From Deltaproteobacteria bacterium (GTDB lineage: Bacteria; Bdellovibrionota; UBA1018; UBA923), in NCBI GenBank assembly GCA_016194725.1, contig JACQAW010000130.1:1-5184 (forward strand): a stretch of 5,184 nt of DNA, given 5' to 3'. Shown here piece after piece: positions 1 to 5,184 of this stretch. Below the pieces are notes generated by a model. It saw nothing but the letters and a program-made list of their open reading frames with translations. It did no database searches and was not told the origin of the DNA. A program made the position numbers and the translations under genes. The stretch's first letter is position 1; every line of letters starts with the position of its first letter.

Positions 1-141
1 GCCCGCTTCGGTTGCCAGCTCCAGGCCTTCAAAGAAAAAACGCCACGACTCATCAACCGAGTTGGGGTCGGCCTGGTAACGTTGGAAGAGCTCGTCGATA
101 TAATCCGCGTTTTGTGACTTTAAGTAGTTCAGCTGTTTCAT
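1..141 (-). CDS. sucA: 2-oxoglutarate dehydrogenase E1 component, N-terminal fragment (runs off the left edge)
   Basis: E1 is the thiamine-diphosphate-dependent decarboxylase of the 2-oxoglutarate dehydrogenase complex (TCA cycle, cytoplasm), which passes succinyl groups to the E2 lipoyl domain. Only the first 47 residues are visible. They begin MKQLNYLKSQNADYIDEL and continue with FQRYQADPNSVDESWRFFF. This matches the conserved N-terminal E1 segment (a hydrophobic start, then NxxYI-[DE]-L, then YxxDPxSVDxSWxxFF), which in characterised enzymes contributes to binding the E2 core. The full protein normally has about 900 residues, so thiamine and catalytic motifs lie outside the window. The ATG at 141-139 follows an AGGAA ribosome-binding site at 151-147 with a 5-base gap. 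The AAA+ gene ends 53 bp upstream on the same strand. The reading frame and motif match are clear; the symbol rests on this short segment only. Confidence 0.88.
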   Translation of the reverse strand, partial: MKQLNYLKSQNADYIDELFQRYQADPNSVDESWRFFFEGLELATEAG

Positions 142-146
142 CGTGC

Positions 147-151
147 TTCCT
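147..151 (-). promoter_or_regulatory. Ribosome-binding site of sucA
   Basis: Read on the minus strand, AGGAA sits 5 bases before the ATG at 141. It supports that start, which the conserved E1 N-terminus also requires. Confidence 0.65.
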
Positions 152-161
152 GATAGTGATA

Positions 162-191
162 ATTATTAGCTTTTAGTCGTTAAAGAAACAA
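162..191 (-). promoter_or_regulatory. Candidate sigma-70-type promoter for sucA
   Basis: On the minus strand TTGTTT (191-186) is followed, 18 bases later, by AATAAT (167-162). The first matches 3 of 6 positions of the -35 consensus and the second 5 of 6 of the -10 consensus. It lies in the AT-rich gap just after the AAA+ stop codon. If used, it would start transcription near 155 with a leader of only about 15 bases and allow sucA expression independent of the AAA+ gene. AT-rich gaps often yield such matches by chance. Confidence 0.28.
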
Positions 192-194
192 GAA

Positions 195-1214
195 TTACGA
201 ACTCGAACCCGAATTCGAAGACGCCGATTGGGCGCCTTTGATGGCATCGGTCGCATTGGAAATCGTGGCCTCGACAATTTTCTTGAAGGCGTCGGTGATG
301 TGAAGGGCCGACATCAATAATCGCGGGTCAGAGAGCCTGACCCGATCCTCGAGCTCATGCGATTGACTCGATGGGCTACCCCAGCGATCACCAGCTATAA
401 CCTGCTCCTGACAAAACATCTGAAATTCGGGAACCAGCTTTTCCGGATCGCCGTCCATGATCACCTTGGCAATGAGCAGGCGCATCTCTTGAAGATGCGC
501 GTAACTCAAATCGGGGTTGGATTCCAACAAAGCAATATGCTCAAGCTTCGAGGCTCCCAGCGTTTCCGGCTGGCCGCCCAATGCGGCGACCATGAAAGGC
601 TCCAGGTGATTTTCGTAATATTTCTTCTTCACGTCAGCTGACGGCGGGGTCAGGCGCACGGCCTCTTCAAAACGGCCCGGGCGCACCAGCTGATTTTTGG
701 GAACAAGCTCAGGCTTGCGTGAAGTCACGACCCAGAAAATCCCATCGGAACGCTCAGACACCAGATCGAAGATGTCGAAAAAATCAGTTTCGTCGATGCG
801 GGTCAGAAACTGATCGATGTTGTCGAGCACCACGACACTCGGCGAGTGGCGCGCGCATTCGAAAAGGGCGCGAGTCAGCTGCGGGGTATCCAGAACTTCA
901 TGAGCAGGAATCGTGATGTGCTGCCAGCCCAGCAGCAGCGCCACCGCCCGCGACGCCGCCGACTTGCCCACGCCGCCAGGACCGAAAACAAACGCGCCTC
1001 GGCGCCACGGCAGCTTGGCTTTGGCGCAAAAATCCTGTGCTCCCAGAAACCCCAACGCAAGCTTCTGGAGCTGCGTTTGAAGCGCCGCGCTGAACACGAG
1101 CGATTCGAAGTTTTCATATGGGCCCCACGAGCCCGTGATCATCCCGGAACGGGACCACTGCAGCAACTTCGCAACTGGGGCGCCAGAACCATCAGCGCCG
1201 CTGGTATTGGACAT
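195..1214 (-). CDS. Single-domain AAA+ ATPase with atypical active site, upstream of sucA
   Basis: A 339-residue protein with one classical AAA+ module. Visible motifs are a Walker A GPGGVGKS (residues 78-85, K84), a Walker B VVVLDNID (127-134), a sensor-1 strand WVVTSR (161-166), a second-region-of-homology motif RPGRFEE (178-184) carrying the expected arginine finger, and a lid motif SYAHLQE (237-243). The ~70 residues before Walker A resemble the lead-in of BCS1-like and Cdc48-like AAA proteins. The tail (about 322-339) is Ser/Ala-rich and probably disordered. There is no signal peptide or membrane segment, so it is likely cytoplasmic. Known AAA+ relatives remodel or unfold protein partners; the client here is unknown. 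Oddities: Walker B has Asn132 where the catalytic Glu is usual, sensor 1 has Ser165 instead of Asn, and Walker A departs from GPPGTGKT. I chose the ATG at 1214, preceded by TAGGT at a 6-base gap. An in-frame GTG at 1361 would add 49 residues encoded by repetitive DNA. Family assignment is firm; function is not known. Confidence 0.85.
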   Translation of the reverse strand: MSNTSGADGSGAPVAKLLQWSRSGMITGSWGPYENFESLVFSAALQTQLQKLALGFLGAQDFCAKAKLPWRRGAFVFGPGGVGKSAASRAVALLLGWQHITIPAHEVLDTPQLTRALFECARHSPSVVVLDNIDQFLTRIDETDFFDIFDLVSERSDGIFWVVTSRKPELVPKNQLVRPGRFEEAVRLTPPSADVKKKYYENHLEPFMVAALGGQPETLGASKLEHIALLESNPDLSYAHLQEMRLLIAKVIMDGDPEKLVPEFQMFCQEQVIAGDRWGSPSSQSHELEDRVRLSDPRLLMSALHITDAFKKIVEATISNATDAIKGAQSASSNSGSSS

Positions 1215-1220
1215 ATGTGT

Positions 1221-1225
1221 ACCTA
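1221..1225 (-). promoter_or_regulatory. Ribosome-binding site supporting the AAA+ start at 1214
   Basis: On the minus strand TAGGT stands 6 bases before the ATG at 1214. The competing in-frame GTG at 1361 has a purine-rich AAGGGGGTG at 1372-1364 only 2 bases before it, so the choice is not fully settled. The shorter form is preferred because its N-terminus follows directly on a candidate promoter and the extension is encoded by repetitive sequence. Confidence 0.45.
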
Positions 1226-1236
1226 TTAATTCGGTG

Positions 1237-1265
1237 AAAATACGGGGGAACTTGACTGATGGGAA
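1237..1265 (-). promoter_or_regulatory. Candidate sigma-70-type promoter for the AAA+ gene
   Basis: On the minus strand TTCCCA (1265-1260) and TATTTT (1242-1237) are separated by 17 bases, each matching 4 of 6 consensus positions. Transcription would start near 1230, just upstream of the ATG at 1214, which would exclude the longer GTG form. The match is weak and unverified. Confidence 0.25.
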
Positions 1266-1299
1266 GAAGTTACCCACTACATTGCGGGGGGCCGGTTGC

Positions 1300-1366
1300 G
1301 AGAGTGGAGCCAGAGCCTCAGCCTGAGAGTGGAGTTGAGTTTGAGTCTCGAGGCTCCACACTCCAC
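1300..1366. repeat. GTGGAG/CTCCAC direct and inverted repeat cluster
   Basis: GAGAGTGGAG appears twice, with starts 25 bp apart. The complementary CTCCACACTCCAC follows at 1354-1366. The longest perfect inverted pair is 8 bp with a 40-base loop. The units are too few and too short to call a known repeat family. The position midway between divergent genes would suit an operator or a messenger-leader fold, but that is inference. Confidence 0.4.
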
Positions 1367-1370
1367 CCCC

Positions 1371-1399
1371 TTGTCGGAGACCCTATTTCAAGCTAAAAC
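1371..1399 (+). promoter_or_regulatory. Candidate sigma-70-type promoter for the aldehyde dehydrogenase
   Basis: TTGTCG (1371-1376) and TAAAAC (1394-1399) are 17 bases apart, each matching 4 of 6 consensus positions. Transcription would start around 1406, giving a leader of about 28 bases that contains the ribosome-binding site. The repeat cluster ends just upstream of the -35 box, where an activator or repressor could act. Confidence 0.33.
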
Positions 1400-1420
1400 A
1401 TAAAGTCTCAATTACCACCC

Positions 1421-1426
1421 AGAGGA
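1421..1426 (+). promoter_or_regulatory. Ribosome-binding site of the aldehyde dehydrogenase
   Basis: AGAGGA lies 7 bases before the ATG at 1434, a good match and spacing that fixes this start. Confidence 0.7.
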
Positions 1427-1433
1427 CCATTCC

Positions 1434-2807
1434 ATGCTGACCCAGCTGAAAGTCGTGAATCCCGCCACCGAAGAAACCATCCAAACCTTGTCGTGCGACA
1501 CCGAGGCAAGTATTACCGAGAAGTTTGCCAAGGCGCGGGCAGCTCAGGCCCTTTGGGCCGGCCGCACGGTTGAGGAGCGGGTGGCGATCATCGCGAAGTT
1601 CAGCCAGCTGCTCGAAAGCAATCGCGATGAGTTGGCCAAGACGCTCACCAGCGAGGTGGGCAAACCTTTACAGCAGTCGATCAACGAGGTGAACGGCGCC
1701 CGCACCCGCATCGGTTTTTTTGTCGAGCAGTCGGCAAAGCACCTGGCTACCGAAACCGTTTTCGAAGCCCCGGGCCGGGTCGAGCGCATCGCGTATGAGC
1801 CCCTTGGATTGGCCGGCGTGATTTCGGCGTGGAACTACCCTTACCTGGTCGGCGTGAACGCCGTCATTCCCGCCCTGATCGCGGGCAACGCGGTCATTTA
1901 CAAGCCCAGCGAATTTTCAACGCTCACCGGCCTGCGCATCGCGGCCCTGCTGCACGAGGCGGGGGTGCCCAAAGAAGTCTTCGCCACCATCGTGGGCGAT
2001 GGCTCGCAAGGCAGCGCGCTGACCAGCCTGCATCTTGACGGCGTATTCTTCACCGGTTCGGTGGGCACCGGCCGTCGTATTCGCAAAGCCGTGGCCGATC
2101 GCTTTATCGCGTCGGGCTTTGAGCTGGGCGGCAAGGACCCGGTTTATGTCTGCGAGGACGTCGACGTCGAAAAGGTCGCCCCCGCCATTGCCGACGGCGT
2201 GTTCTACAACAATGGCCAAAGCTGCTGCTCGGTCGAGCGCATCTACGTGCGCGAAGCCATCTTCGACAAGTTCGTCGACCGTTTCGTGGCCGAGGTAAAA
2301 AGCTTCAAGATGGGAAGCCCGACCGAAAACGGCGTTTATCTGGGGCCGCTGACCCGCTCGGCCCAGCGTGAAACGATTCAGAGTCAGGTGGACGACGCCG
2401 TGAAAAAAGGCGCCAAGCTGCTCACCGGTGGAAAAGCCGCCAAGGGCCCCGGCTATTATTACGAGCCCACCGTGCTGGTGAACGTGAACCACGCCATGAC
2501 GGTCATGAAAGAGGAAAGTTTCGGCCCCGTGATCGGCATCCAGAAAGTCGCCAACGACGACGAAGCCATTCGCATGATGAACGATTCCACCTACGGCCTT
2601 ACCGCCGGCGTTTACACGCCCAACGCAAAGCGCGCGCATGACTTGCTCGCGCGCGTAAACGCAGGCAGCGCATACTGGAACTGCTGTGACCGCGTAAGCC
2701 CTTACCTGCCGTGGAGTGGCCGCCAGGATTCAGGATTGGGTTCAACCCTTTCTCATCTGGGAATTCGCGCATTCACTAAACCCAAAGCGTACCATCTGAT
2801 TAGCTAG
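1434..2807 (+). CDS. NAD-dependent aldehyde dehydrogenase superfamily protein
   Basis: A 457-residue soluble enzyme predicted to oxidise an aldehyde to its carboxylic acid with NAD(P)+. The ALDH fold is complete. It has AWNYP with the oxyanion-hole Asn134, the cofactor-binding KPSE (157-160), the Rossmann motif FTGSVGTGR (206-214), the general base Glu230 in FELGGK, the nucleophile Cys264 in NNGQSCCS, and Glu361 in EESFGP. Glu160, at the site that contacts the adenine ribose hydroxyls, favours NAD+ over NADP+ by family precedent. Length is slightly short but normal for ALDHs. The C-terminus (NCCDR at 416-420, PWSGRQDSGLGSTLS at 426-440, KPKAYHL at 449-455) resembles a largely uncharacterised ALDH group rather than classic GabD or BetB, so the substrate cannot be named. 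It stands alone on the plus strand with its own candidate promoter and ends convergently with the glutamate-synthase-like gene. Family call is near certain. Confidence 0.95.
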   Translation: MLTQLKVVNPATEETIQTLSCDTEASITEKFAKARAAQALWAGRTVEERVAIIAKFSQLLESNRDELAKTLTSEVGKPLQQSINEVNGARTRIGFFVEQSAKHLATETVFEAPGRVERIAYEPLGLAGVISAWNYPYLVGVNAVIPALIAGNAVIYKPSEFSTLTGLRIAALLHEAGVPKEVFATIVGDGSQGSALTSLHLDGVFFTGSVGTGRRIRKAVADRFIASGFELGGKDPVYVCEDVDVEKVAPAIADGVFYNNGQSCCSVERIYVREAIFDKFVDRFVAEVKSFKMGSPTENGVYLGPLTRSAQRETIQSQVDDAVKKGAKLLTGGKAAKGPGYYYEPTVLVNVNHAMTVMKEESFGPVIGIQKVANDDEAIRMMNDSTYGLTAGVYTPNAKRAHDLLARVNAGSAYWNCCDRVSPYLPWSGRQDSGLGSTLSHLGIRAFTKPKAYHLIS

Positions 2808-2817
2808 TTTTAGGGCT

Positions 2818-2859
2818 CAGTGACCCGTAGCCAGTAACCGGTGAACGGTGAACAGTCCC
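2818..2859. repeat. Degenerate heptanucleotide tandem repeat, six units
   Basis: Six consecutive in-phase 7-base units can be read: CAGTGAC, CCGTAGC, CAGTAAC, CGGTGAA, CGGTGAA and CAGTCCC. All start with C and carry GT at positions 3-4; two neighbouring units are identical. The consensus is roughly CRGTRAM. This looks like a decayed microsatellite between two convergent genes. It overlaps no coding sequence. Function, if any, is unknown. Confidence 0.5.
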
Positions 2860-2887
2860 CGTGCCAGTAAACTCAGGCTCGACTGAC

Positions 2888-2904
2888 AGCCAGCCCTCTG
2901 GTTT
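2888..2904 (+). terminator. Weak candidate terminator after the aldehyde dehydrogenase
   Basis: AGCCAG (2888-2893) can pair with CTGGTT (2898-2903), including one G-T wobble, around a CCCT loop; T residues occur at 2902-2904. The stem is short and the T-run poor, so this is tentative. It is the best hairpin I found in the convergent spacer. Confidence 0.22.
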
Positions 2905-2908
2905 CTCG

Positions 2909-4310
2909 TCAGGCCGCTTTCTTTTTCACGACTGCGGCTGCAGCATCGCCCCACCCCGGAATTCGCGACCACTTGCGGTCGGGGGTGTAGCCATAAATGT
3001 CTTGCAGTGTTTTAAACGTGCCCGGCCCGGCTCCCACTTCAACGTCCAGGGTCGTGAACTGTGACGGATGCTCGTAGCCGCACGCGTGAGTCACCGCCAG
3101 CAGCTCGTTGCGGAACGACTGGCAGAAGCGCGCGAAACGCTGCGACTGCACATTGGGGTCCAGACCGTGCTGCAATCTTTCGTTTTGCGTGGCCACGCCG
3201 CTGGGGCAATGGTCGGTGTGGCATTTTTGCGCCTGAATGCAGCCAATCGAAAGCATCGCATCGCGCGCGATGTTGACCATGTCCACGCCCAGCGCGAACG
3301 CGACAACCGCACGGTCGGGAAAGCCCAGCTTGCCGCTGCCGATCCACGTCACGCGGTCGGCCATTTTTTCGTCGAGAAACGTTTTATACACGCGGGTAAA
3401 CCCCACCTTGAACGGCAGGGACACGTGATCGGCAAACGTCAGCGGAGCCGCCCCCGTGCCGCCTTCGCCACCGTCGACCGTAATCCAATCGGGTCCCTTT
3501 TTCGTTTTCTTCATCGTCACCTCCAGCTCCTGCCAAAAATCCAGGTGGCCAATGGCCGACTTCACGCCTACCGGCAGTCCAGTGGCCGCGGCGATTTCCT
3601 CGATGAACTTGATCATCGAACGCACGTCATGAAACTCACGATGCGAGTTCGGGCTGATGCAGTCTTCGCCCTCGCGCACGCCGCGAATGCGCGCGATTTC
3701 GGCACTCACTTTGCGACCGGGCAGCACGCCGCCCTTGCCGGGCTTGGCGCCCTGTGAAAGTTTCAGCTCGATGCCTCGCACCTGCGGGTAACCGCTGATC
3801 GTCTCGACCAGCTTGTCCATCGAGAATCTGCCGTCCAGGTCGCGGCAGCCGAAGTACCTTCCTGCGATCGTGCTCTTCGCCCAGAATCCTTGCGCAGGGA
3901 ATCGTCTCGACCTTGTCGTGAATCGAAGCCGCGAAACTCACCTCGCCATGCGGAAACATCGCGTGCTTGATGATCGGATACCCCGTGCCATAAATCATGT
4001 CGTCAGTGCCAAAGCCGAAATAGTTGTTTTCGCCTTTTGAGGAACGGTGGATCCACTCACGCTCTTCGCGATTGAATGGCGCCTCTTCGTGATTGTTGGC
4101 CACGATGTACTGCCGCAGCTCGGGCCCGATTTCGCTCAGAAAATACCGCATGTGGCCCAGTACCGGGAAGTTCCTGAGAATGTTGTCGTTGCTGAACCAG
4201 CGGTCGTACACCGCCATGGCGGCAAACCCGACGCCAATCACCCAGGCAAACCAGCCCAGAATACCTAGACCCATGAAGTAGTGCGCCGCTAACATTAATG
4301 TAGAGGTCAT
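2909..4310 (-). pseudogene. FMN-binding glutamate synthase family protein, disrupted by an internal out-of-frame deletion
   Basis: Related to the FMN/iron-sulfur domain of the glutamate synthase large subunit, but from the membrane-anchored stand-alone family (about 530 residues, poorly characterised). The 5' part (4310 to about 3865) encodes one membrane helix (residues about 12-34), then LRNFPVLGHMRYFL, GPELRQY, KGENNYFGFGTD and HDKVETIPCARILGEEHD (131-148). The 3' part, in another frame, resumes with GRYFGCRDLDGRFSMDKLVE from 3862 and runs to 2909 with LSQGAKPGKGG, DGGEGGTGAAP, GSGKLGFPD and GCIQAQKCHTDHCPSG. In the last, C-x5-C-x4-C matches the 3Fe-4S ligands of glutamate synthase. The segment that normally joins them, holding the conserved MS-[YF]-GS-[IL]-S and NTGEGG motifs of the FMN site, is absent. 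By family length about 60-70 residues are missing and the frame shifts. Beyond residue 150 the 5' frame reads unrelated sequence to a stop at 3636. Both halves are otherwise well preserved, so the loss is recent or an assembly fault. Confidence 0.85.
3857..3870 (-). other. Deletion/frameshift junction in the glutamate-synthase-like gene
   Basis: On the minus strand the family sequence is followed in one frame up to about Asp148 (codon 3869-3867) and then abruptly in a different frame from Gly at 3862-3860. No bases remain between the two halves to hold the missing conserved block. A single-base sequencing error alone cannot explain it, because no frame here encodes the missing motifs. Confidence 0.75.
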
Positions 4311-4348
4311 GACTGCTTTTCGACGCCATTACACGGCCACTTGAATAA

Positions 4349-4363
4349 TACCCCTCGTGGGTA
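4349..4363. terminator. Small inverted repeat between DUF423 gene and glutamate-synthase-like gene
   Basis: TACCC (4349-4353) and GGGTA (4359-4363) form a perfect 5-bp stem with a 5-base loop. Read on the minus strand it is followed by TTATT, so it could be a weak terminator of the upstream DUF423 gene or a regulator site near the start of the next gene. TATTAT at 4350-4345 could also serve as a -10 box for the downstream gene, but no good -35 box is placed for it. Confidence 0.25.
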
Positions 4364-4384
4364 AAATGTGCTCAGTTTATGTGT

Positions 4385-4771
4385 TCAGGAGTGCCCAGCT
4401 ATAGCCGCATTATAAGCGCTTACCGCAAACGCGAGCCAGCCGATCATGAAAAGCAGCCCGCCTATCGGAGTAATCACGCCCAGCCATTTTACGCCGCTTA
4501 TGGCAAGCGCATACAGGCTGCCGGAAAAAATCAGGGAGCCCGCCGCAAAACACCAGCCAGGAACGGTGCTGGAAGCGCCCGGATTCTGCACAGCCCAGAG
4601 TCCCAGGCCAATGAGCGCCAGCGCATGGTACATCTGGTACTGCGCGCCCGTGCGAAAAACCTCGAGCATGCGCGCATCAAGCCGGGTGCTCAAGCCGTGC
4701 GCGCCAAAAGCGCCGAACGCCACGCTCAGAAACCCCGAAAGCGCGCCAAAGACAATCCACACTTTTGCCAT
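4385..4771 (-). CDS. DUF423 family inner-membrane protein (YgdD-like)
   Basis: A 128-residue, highly hydrophobic protein with four predicted membrane segments at about 4-26, 49-63, 70-90 and 97-120. It carries the hallmarks of DUF423: GAFGAHGL (20-27) at the end of the first helix, TGAQYQMYHALAL (41-53) leading into the second, FSGSLYAL (82-89) and ITPIGGLLFMIGW (100-112). Length agrees with the family (about 120-130). Family members, including E. coli YgdD, have no established biochemical role that I can name. I chose the ATG at 4771; an upstream in-frame TTG would add 9 residues and overlap the neighbour. The ATG follows the stop of the short-chain dehydrogenase by a single base (TGA-G-ATG), which implies one transcript and translational coupling; a GGGG stretch 7 bases before the ATG may assist. 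Identification is firm, function unknown. Confidence 0.93.
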   Translation of the reverse strand: MAKVWIVFGALSGFLSVAFGAFGAHGLSTRLDARMLEVFRTGAQYQMYHALALIGLGLWAVQNPGASSTVPGWCFAAGSLIFSGSLYALAISGVKWLGVITPIGGLLFMIGWLAFAVSAYNAAIAGHS

Positions 4772-4772
4772 C

Positions 4773-5184
4773 TCAGTACCCCGGCCTTCTACGCCCAATC
4801 ATGAGATTGAGCTGACGAAATAGAAACATCGGAATCAGATCGCGAATCCAGCAGATAAACCGCATGCGGGTCGGAAACGCAATGACTGACTTGCCCCGCT
4901 CGATGCCGCTCCAGATCACTCGCGCGGCCACCTCCGCGTCCATCAAAAATGGCGTGACCTTGTTTTTGGCGGTCAGGTCGGTGCGAATGAAGCCCGGCCG
5001 AATCGCGGTGACGCCGATGCCGTAGGGCAACAGATCGGCTTCCATGGCCTGAGCCAGACACAGCTGCGCGGTTTTAGTCGCGATGTAAAAACCCGCCATG
5101 GCCATGCCGCGGCCGGCAGCCAGGCTCGAGGTCACCGCCATATTGCGATCGCGCAGCCCCAGCCGCACCCACTCGCGCGCCATC
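4773..5184 (-). CDS. Short-chain dehydrogenase/reductase, C-terminal part (5' end beyond the right edge)
   Basis: An NAD(P)-dependent oxidoreductase of the SDR superfamily. The visible ~137 codons stay open to the window edge, so the Rossmann motif TGxxxGxG and the real start lie outside; whole SDRs have about 250 residues. Counting from the first full codon at 5183, the catalytic Ser is Ser20 in VTSSLAA, and the YxxxK pair is Tyr33 and Lys37 in FYIATKTA, the usual 13 residues after the Ser. Then come YGIGVTAIRPGFIRTDLT (54-71), the normal segment after the active site, and a C-terminus rich in hydrophobic and basic residues (IAFPTRMRF, then WIRDLIPMFLFRQL) of the kind seen in SDRs that may touch membranes or lipids. 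The substrate cannot be told. It is the promoter-proximal gene of a pair with the DUF423 gene. The ATG at 5183 lies inside the conserved domain and is not the start. Confidence 0.92.
   Translation of the reverse strand, partial: MAREWVRLGLRDRNMAVTSSLAAGRGMAMAGFYIATKTAQLCLAQAMEADLLPYGIGVTAIRPGFIRTDLTAKNKVTPFLMDAEVAARVIWSGIERGKSVIAFPTRMRFICWIRDLIPMFLFRQLNLMIGRRRPGY

Larger units (their letters stand above)
1215..1433. other. Divergent intergenic region with short direct and inverted repeats
   Basis: These 219 bases separate the divergently transcribed AAA+ and aldehyde dehydrogenase genes. GAGAGTGGAG occurs twice (1300-1309 and 1325-1334). GTGGAGCC (1304-1311) is inverted as GGCTCCAC (1352-1359), and GAGCCTC (1313-1319) as GAGGCTC (1350-1356). 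The right part resembles a shuffled set of GTGGAG/CTCCAC units that could fold or bind a regulator. Most of the region is also open on the minus strand as a possible 49-residue N-terminal extension of the AAA+ protein. I see no small gene or RNA gene in it. Confidence 0.5.
2808..2908. other. Convergent intergenic spacer
   Basis: These 101 bases lie between the stops of the aldehyde dehydrogenase and the glutamate-synthase-like gene, where terminators for both strands are expected. There is no strong GC-rich hairpin with a long T-run on either strand. What stands out is a heptameric repeat at 2818-2859, an 8-bp direct repeat GCCAGTAA (2830-2837 and 2863-2870), and one short stem-loop. Confidence 0.6.

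Noticed and set aside
1252..1283. TTGACT on the plus strand as an aldehyde dehydrogenase -35 box
   Set aside because: The only -10-like hexamer downstream (TACATT at 1278) is 20 bases away, too far, and would leave a leader of about 145 bases; the pair at 1371-1399 fits better.
1917..2639. 240-codon open frame on the minus strand inside the aldehyde dehydrogenase
   Set aside because: It is antisense to a gene with complete catalytic motifs, shows no recognisable domain, and is explained by GC-rich codon bias on the opposite strand.
2631..2656. GCGCGC-flanked inverted repeat and the nearby TCGACGTCGA palindrome at about 2160
   Set aside because: Both lie inside the aldehyde dehydrogenase coding sequence and follow from the Ala/Arg and Val/Asp codons used.
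2818..2870. CRISPR-like array or attachment site in the convergent spacer
   Set aside because: The units are only 7 bp with no unique spacers, and there is no integrase, cas gene or tRNA end nearby.
3068..3757. 229-codon open frame on the plus strand opposite the glutamate-synthase-like gene
   Set aside because: The minus strand carries the conserved GOGAT motifs over the same span; the plus-strand product is Arg/His/Ala-rich with no motif, typical of an antisense shadow.
3818..3820. ATG at 3820 as the start of an independent shorter gene
   Set aside because: The same frame upstream still encodes the family motif GRYFGCRDLDGRFS, this Met lies inside the conserved domain, and there is no clear ribosome-binding site before it.
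3636..3864. The last ~75 codons of the frame starting at 4310 as a genuine protein C-terminus
   Set aside because: They are Arg/Gly-rich, and the overlapping second frame encodes the true family sequence; this tail is out-of-frame read-through after the deletion.

Overview
The window looks like chromosomal housekeeping DNA from a Gram-negative, respiring bacterium. GC is moderately high and genes are densely packed on both strands. The 2-oxoglutarate dehydrogenase E1 start and the DUF423 protein fit a proteobacterium or a relative such as Bdellovibrionota. No rRNA or other marker is present, so this placement is a guess. I see no mobile element, tRNA or CRISPR array.

Layout. The left edge carries the first 47 codons of sucA (2-oxoglutarate dehydrogenase E1) on the minus strand. 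Upstream of it, also on minus, is a single-domain AAA+ ATPase whose Walker B and sensor-1 residues are atypical. A 219-bp divergent intergenic region holding short repeats and candidate promoters separates it from a plus-strand aldehyde dehydrogenase with all catalytic residues. After a convergent spacer containing a degenerate 7-bp repeat comes a minus-strand FMN-binding glutamate-synthase-family gene. It is broken: its two halves are in different frames, and the conserved segment that belongs between them is missing. Further right, on minus, lie a DUF423 small membrane protein and, at the edge, the C-terminal part of a short-chain dehydrogenase/reductase. These two are separated by one base and are probably translationally coupled.

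How the genes relate. AAA+ to sucA is a same-strand pair with a 53-bp gap, which could mean the ATPase serves the 2-oxoglutarate dehydrogenase complex, although a candidate promoter lies in that gap. The short-chain dehydrogenase and DUF423 gene form an operon that may once have continued into the glutamate-synthase-like gene 74 bp downstream. The most solid unusual observation is the out-of-frame internal deletion in the glutamate-synthase-like gene. The most speculative is the atypical AAA+ protein beside sucA. I found no convincing new multi-gene system.
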